A stretch of 16,190 nucleotides of DNA, taken from the NCBI GenBank assembly GCA_031422555.1, contig JANPLZ010000004.1:1-16190 (forward strand), written 5' to 3'. Origin of the DNA: JANNAT01 sp031422555 (lineage in GTDB: Bacteria > Pseudomonadota > Alphaproteobacteria > Rhodobacterales > Rhodobacteraceae). Below, one piece after another: positions 13,058 to 16,190 of this stretch. A program made the position numbers and the translations under genes. The first letter of the stretch is position 1. Each line of letters begins with the position of its first letter. The notes beneath the pieces are model-generated. The model saw only the letters and a list, made by a program, of their open reading frames with translations. It searched no databases and was not told the origin of the DNA.

Positions 13058-14226
13058 CCGAAGGGCTGTCGCTGGGCTATGTGCCGCTGCTGGATGCAGC
13101 ACCGTTGATCATAGCCAAGGCTTTGGGCTTTGCCGAAGAGGAGGGCCTGCACCTTGTGCTGCATCCGGCCCCAAGCTGGGCCAGTTTGCGCGATATGCTT
13201 GCGCACGGTCAGGTTGATGCGGCGCATATGCTGGCACCACTGCCCATCGCGATGGCTTTGGGCCCGATCCGGGGCGATGCGCGGTTCGAGGTGCTGTCGG
13301 TGTTGAACATCAACGGTAATGTCATTGGAACCTCGCAAGCCCTGGCGCAGCGTCTGGTGGACGGCGGCCACGACTTTGCGTTCAACCATGCCCGCATGGC
13401 CGGGCAGGCCTTGTTAGCCGCCAGCGATACTTTGCGCATCGGCGTGCCTTACGGGTTTTCGATGCACGCAGAGCTGATCCACTATTGGCTGGGGGCTTTG
13501 GGGGCAGATGCCGCCAGACTGGATATCCGCACCGTGCCGCCGCCAAGGATGGCGGACGCGCTGGCGCTGGGGGAAATTGACGCCTTTTGCGTTGGCGAGC
13601 CTTGGGGATCGGTCGCGGCAGACAGCGGGGCGGGCAGTTTGTTGTTGCCAACCGCGGCGATCTGGGCGCGCGCGCCGGAAAAAGTGTTGGCAACCCGGTT
13701 CGGCTGGGCCGACGCGCAGCCCGAGATGGCGGGTCGATTGTTGCGCGCGCTGTGGCGGGCCGGGCAGTGGCTGGGGCGCGAAGGCAACGGAATGATGGCG
13801 GCGGAGTTGTTGGCCGCCCCCGACCGGCTGGCAGTGCCCCCAGAGGTGATAGAACGCGCCTTGACCGGGCGTATGGTGATCTCGCCCGCGGGTCTTGTGC
13901 GTCATGGTCCGCCGCTGATCGACTTCTTTGGCGGGGCGGCCACGTTTCCGTGGCGCAGTCAGGCGGCGTGGATCGGCGCCCATCTGGCGCGCCGCATCGG
14001 GTTTGATCCAATAATGGCCGCCCAAACCGCCGCCCCGGTGTTTCGCAGCGATCTTTACCGGCTGCACCTGCGCGACACCGGGGCCTGCATTCCGGGGGCA
14101 TCTGAAAAGCTGGAGGGCGCGCTTGCAACGCCCACGGTTGCCTTAACAGAGCGTGGCAAGTTGATTCTGCCACCTGATCGGTTTTTTGACGCCCGAATTT
14201 TCGACCCACACCGACCAGAGCGCTGA
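13054..14226 (+). CDS. nasS: NasS-type cytoplasmic nitrate sensor
   Basis: A 390-residue protein homologous to the nitrate-binding NrtA but starting straight at the first strand (MTEGLSLGYVPLLDAAPLII) with no signal peptide, which is the defining trait of NasS. Shared motifs with the NrtA gene downstream are VDAAHMLAPLPIAMALG (54-70; LDGAHMLAGQPIAASIG in NrtA) and GEIDAFCVGEPWGS (GTIDGYAVGEPWNQ in NrtA). In Paracoccus and Azotobacter, NasS binds NasT and keeps it from RNA until nitrate or nitrite binds NasS. The overlap with nasT supports co-translation and a stable complex. A PhnD-like or transport role is unlikely because it cannot reach the periplasm. Certainty is high for the family and high for the role from context. 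Confidence 0.92.
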   Translation: MTEGLSLGYVPLLDAAPLIIAKALGFAEEEGLHLVLHPAPSWASLRDMLAHGQVDAAHMLAPLPIAMALGPIRGDARFEVLSVLNINGNVIGTSQALAQRLVDGGHDFAFNHARMAGQALLAASDTLRIGVPYGFSMHAELIHYWLGALGADAARLDIRTVPPPRMADALALGEIDAFCVGEPWGSVAADSGAGSLLLPTAAIWARAPEKVLATRFGWADAQPEMAGRLLRALWRAGQWLGREGNGMMAAELLAAPDRLAVPPEVIERALTGRMVISPAGLVRHGPPLIDFFGGAATFPWRSQAAWIGAHLARRIGFDPIMAAQTAAPVFRSDLYRLHLRDTGACIPGASEKLEGALATPTVALTERGKLILPPDRFFDARIFDPHRPER

Positions 14227-14332
14227 AAAAAGCGGCAGTTCATGCTGCAACTGCAAAGCCTGCCGGTAAGATCACGGAATTTGCCTGCCTTTTGTTGACG
14301 CCGCAGTGCGGCATTGGCAGGGTTCTCCCAAG

Positions 14333-14396
14333 AGTTCGGCAATGGCGTCGAACTGCACCGCCCCCAAAATTGGGACCAGTATGAGCAGCGCCGCTC
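14333..14396 (+). promoter_or_regulatory. Candidate NasT-binding leader RNA with two A1/G4 hexaloop hairpins
   Basis: Hairpin P1: AGTTCGGC (14333-14340) pairs with GTCGAACT (14347-14354) over eight pairs including one G-U, closing a six-base loop AATGGC (14341-14346). Hairpin P2: GAGC (14383-14386) pairs with GCTC (14393-14396), extended by a U-G pair, closing the loop AGCGCC (14387-14392). Both loops have A at position 1 and G at position 4, the conserved bases of ANTAR target RNAs. They are separated by 28 bases, which can themselves form a small CCCA/TGGG hairpin. The position between nasTS and nrtA is where the target of NasT is expected. The spacing is longer than in compact examples, so folding should be checked. 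Confidence 0.75.
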
Positions 14397-14436
14397 GATT
14401 CCTTGCCCGCTTTGGCATTGGGTCTTGCGGCTTTTT
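14390..14436 (+). terminator. Conditional terminator (attenuator) in the nrtA leader
   Basis: GCGGC (14427-14431) followed by TTTTT (14432-14436) can pair with GCCGC (14390-14394), enclosing further pairs such as TGCC (14404-14407) with GGCA (14414-14417). The 5' arm overlaps the loop and 3' arm of hairpin P2, so the two folds exclude each other, as expected for antitermination. An alternative terminator stem is GCCCGC (14405-14410) with the same GCGGC and one bulged C. The T-run is short and the first stem is interrupted, hence moderate confidence. Confidence 0.5.
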
Positions 14437-14478
14437 GCAATCATTTCCCCCGTTTTGGGGATCAACCGGAAACCAGCC

Positions 14479-15837
14479 ATGACACGTATCGCAGCCTTGC
14501 TTGCCACGACCGCATTCACCGCAACCACCGCCTTTGCCGAAACCCCCGGTATTGAAAAATCCGAGCTGACGCTGGGCTTTATCAAGCTGACCGATATGGC
14601 GCCCTTGGCAATTGCCAAGGAAAAGGGCTTTTTCGACGCCGAAGGCCTGTCGGTCACGTTGGTGGCGCAATCGAACTGGAAAGTACTGCTAGACGGGGTG
14701 GTGTCGGGCGAATTGGACGGCGCGCATATGTTGGCAGGCCAGCCGATTGCCGCCAGCATCGGCTATGGCACCAAAGCCGCGCTTGTGACGCCTTTTTCGA
14801 TGGATCTGAACGGCAACGCCATCACCGTATCCAATGCGGTGTGGGCGGAGATGAAGCCGGGCATCGACATGGTCGATGGCAAGCCCGCGCATCCGATTTC
14901 GGCCGCAGCCCTGTTGCCGGTGATTGCGGCCTATGCCGATGAAGGCAAGCCGTTCAACCTTGGCATGGTGTTTCCGGTGTCAACGCATAACTACGAATTG
15001 CGCTATTGGCTGGCGGCGGGCGGCATCAATCCGGGGCTGTATTCGCCCGATGATGTGTCGGGCCAGATCGGCGGCGATGTGCTGATTTCGGTTACCCCAC
15101 CGCCGCAAATGCCCGCGACCCTAGAGGCTGGCACCATTGATGGCTATGCGGTGGGCGAGCCGTGGAATCAGGCCGCCGTCGCCAAAGGCATCGGCGTGCC
15201 GGTGATTGTTGACAACGACATCTGGAAGAACAATCCCGAAAAGGTGTTTGGCCTGACCGCCGAATTTGTCGCGGCAAACCCGCAAACCACGCTGGCCCTG
15301 ACAAAGGCGCTGATCCGGGCGGCGATCTGGCTGGACGAAAACGGCAACGCCAACCGCGCCGAGGCGGTCGAGATTTTGGCGCGTCCCGATTATGTCGGGG
15401 CCGACGCGGCGGTGCTGGCCAATTCGATGACCGGCAGCTTTGAATACGAGCCGGGCGACGTGCGCCCGACGCCCGATTTCAACGTGTTCTTCCGCTATAA
15501 CGCGACCTTTCCCTATTATTCGGATGCGGTGTGGTATCTGACGCAAATGCGCCGCTGGGGCCAGATTGCCGACGCCAAGCCGGATACATGGTTCGATGAA
15601 ACCGCCAAATCGGTTTACAAACCCGATATCTACCGCACCGCCGCCGAAGCCCTGATCGCCGACGGTCTGGCTACGGCGGAGATGTTCGACTTTGACGCCG
15701 ATGGTTACCGCGACCCATCCGCCGATTTTATCGACGGCGTGTCTTATGATGGCACAAAGCCCAACGCCTATATTGACGGGCTGACCATCGGGCTGAAAGC
15801 GGCGCAAACCGTGGCTGGCGGCGAAGTAATCAACTGA
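14479..15837 (+). CDS. nrtA: Periplasmic nitrate-binding protein of an ABC transporter (NrtA/CmpA family)
   Basis: A 452-residue solute-binding protein. The signal peptide MTRIAALLATTAFTATTAFA is cleaved at about A20|E21; it shows neither a lipobox nor a twin-arginine motif, unlike cyanobacterial NrtA. The mature part begins with LTLGFIKLTDMAPLAIAKEKG (30-50) and includes LDGAHMLAGQPIA (79-91), HNYELRYWLAAGG (from about residue 173) and GTIDGYAVGEPWNQ, all typical of nitrate/nitrite-binding NrtA. CynA (cyanate) and CmpA (bicarbonate) are close relatives, but the NasT-NasS genes and the antitermination leader point to nitrate. The start is fixed by the signal peptide, with CGGAAA (14467-14472) as a modest ribosome site. 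A small CCCC/GGGG hairpin (14447-14460) lies close before it and could affect ribosome access. The permease gene follows. Confidence 0.93.
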   Translation: MTRIAALLATTAFTATTAFAETPGIEKSELTLGFIKLTDMAPLAIAKEKGFFDAEGLSVTLVAQSNWKVLLDGVVSGELDGAHMLAGQPIAASIGYGTKAALVTPFSMDLNGNAITVSNAVWAEMKPGIDMVDGKPAHPISAAALLPVIAAYADEGKPFNLGMVFPVSTHNYELRYWLAAGGINPGLYSPDDVSGQIGGDVLISVTPPPQMPATLEAGTIDGYAVGEPWNQAAVAKGIGVPVIVDNDIWKNNPEKVFGLTAEFVAANPQTTLALTKALIRAAIWLDENGNANRAEAVEILARPDYVGADAAVLANSMTGSFEYEPGDVRPTPDFNVFFRYNATFPYYSDAVWYLTQMRRWGQIADAKPDTWFDETAKSVYKPDIYRTAAEALIADGLATAEMFDFDADGYRDPSADFIDGVSYDGTKPNAYIDGLTIGLKAAQTVAGGEVIN

Positions 15838-15852
15838 AATCATATGTTTGCA

Positions 15853-15887
15853 CCCCGTTGCGTGGCAAACCTTCCCATGCAACGGGG
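15853..15887 (+). other. Strong intercistronic hairpin between nrtA and the permease gene
   Basis: CCCCGTTGCGTGG (15853-15865) pairs with CCATGCAACGGGG (15875-15887) over 13 pairs including one G-U, around a nine-base loop. There is no T-run, so it is not a normal terminator. Such stems after binding-protein genes often protect the upstream mRNA and give more binding protein than permease. Confidence 0.65.
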
Positions 15888-15908
15888 GACTAGAAGGATG
15901 CCCGCTCA

Positions 15909-16190
15909 ATGAGCTTACTTGACCAGACCACCACGCCGATGCCGCCAAAAGCCAACCGTCGCGTGCGGCAAGACCGGCTTTTTCGCCTGATCGCGGCTTG
16001 TGATACGTGGTTCCGGCTGTTGGGTCTGGCGTGGATCACCCCGATCTGCCGGCTGTTTGCCGGTGACAATCCGCGCGGGCAGGCCGGTGAAATCTGGCGC
16101 CTTGCCGCCGTGCCTTTGCTGGCCATCGCGGGCTTTGTGGCGCTGTGGGCTTATCTGGCCCCGATGGTGCAAACCTCGCTGGGTGCTATT
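15909..16190 (+). CDS. nrtB: Nitrate ABC transporter permease, N-terminal part (cut by window end)
   Basis: The frame is open for 94 codons to the end of the window. The protein starts MSLLDQTTTPMPPKANRRVR, a basic cytoplasmic N-terminus, continues with RLFRLIAACDTWFRLLGLAW (about 24-43) and then has a hydrophobic segment LAAVPLLAIAGFVALWAYLAP (about 68-88), consistent with the first helix of an NrtB-type permease. The ribosome site AAGGA (15894-15898) supports the ATG at 15909. An ATG at 15898 opens only a four-codon frame whose TGA overlaps this start. The symbol rests mainly on its position after nrtA, as the conserved permease loop is outside the window. Confidence 0.75.
   Translation, partial: MSLLDQTTTPMPPKANRRVRQDRLFRLIAACDTWFRLLGLAWITPICRLFAGDNPRGQAGEIWRLAAVPLLAIAGFVALWAYLAPMVQTSLGAI

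Noticed and set aside
14411..14430. Sigma-54 promoter-like TGGCAT...TTGC before nrtA
   Set aside because: The spacing between the two elements is one base too long for the GG-N10-GC rule, and the sequence lies within the predicted terminator hairpin.

Overview
The window looks like chromosomal DNA of an alphaproteobacterium, probably of the Rhodobacteraceae/Paracoccaceae. The signs are high GC with GC-rich third codon positions, dense same-strand operons with ATGA stop/start overlaps, and a NasT-NasS pair directly upstream of an NrtA-type nitrate transporter. This assignment is an inference from gene content and composition. Every protein gene I can support lies on the + strand.

Region 1 (1-1439). 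A 14-bp tandem repeat array framed by an inverted repeat (10-92) is followed by a two-gene unit: a TerB-like protein overlapping a PhnD-like binding-fold protein that lacks an export signal. Region 2 (1433-5594) is a complete HisJQMP-type (polar amino acid family) ABC importer: ATPase, two paralogous periplasmic binding proteins and two permeases. Region 3 (5602-11950) is a catabolic-looking block: glutamine-synthetase-like ligase, class I glutamine amidotransferase, second glutamine-synthetase-like ligase (PuuA-like), FAD amine oxidoreductase (PuuB-like) and, behind a palindrome-rich gap, a DegT-family PLP aminotransferase. Together regions 2 and 3 suggest uptake of an amino compound, gamma-glutamylation of its amine, oxidation, and release of glutamate, as in the Puu putrescine pathway. 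The set departs from Puu: there are two ligases, the hydrolase-type enzyme is a GATase1 rather than a PuuD-type C26 peptidase, the aminotransferase belongs to the sugar-aminotransferase family, and no aldehyde dehydrogenase is present. The substrate cannot be read from the sequence. A near-identical 15-bp sequence (14/15 matches; a perfect 14-bp palindrome in the second copy) lies upstream of both the importer and the enzyme genes and could tie them into one regulon.

Region 4 (12059-12194) holds tRNA-Gly(GCC) with an encoded CCA and a good intrinsic terminator. Region 5 (12473-16190) is nitrate assimilation: nasT (ANTAR RNA-binding antiterminator), nasS (cytoplasmic nitrate sensor, NrtA-like without a signal peptide), nrtA (periplasmic nitrate-binding protein) and the start of a permease gene cut by the window end. 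Between nasS and nrtA I find two hairpins that each carry a six-base loop with A at loop position 1 and G at position 4, the hallmark of the ANTAR RNA target. They are followed by a possible terminator whose 5' arm overlaps the second hairpin. This gives a nearly complete picture of nitrate-controlled antitermination: NasS would hold NasT until nitrate binds, and released NasT would let transcription enter nrtA and the genes beyond.

Most of the novelty is in region 3 (substrate and chemistry unknown) and in the RNA and DNA structures between genes. No insertion sequence, CRISPR array, phage gene or rRNA was seen.
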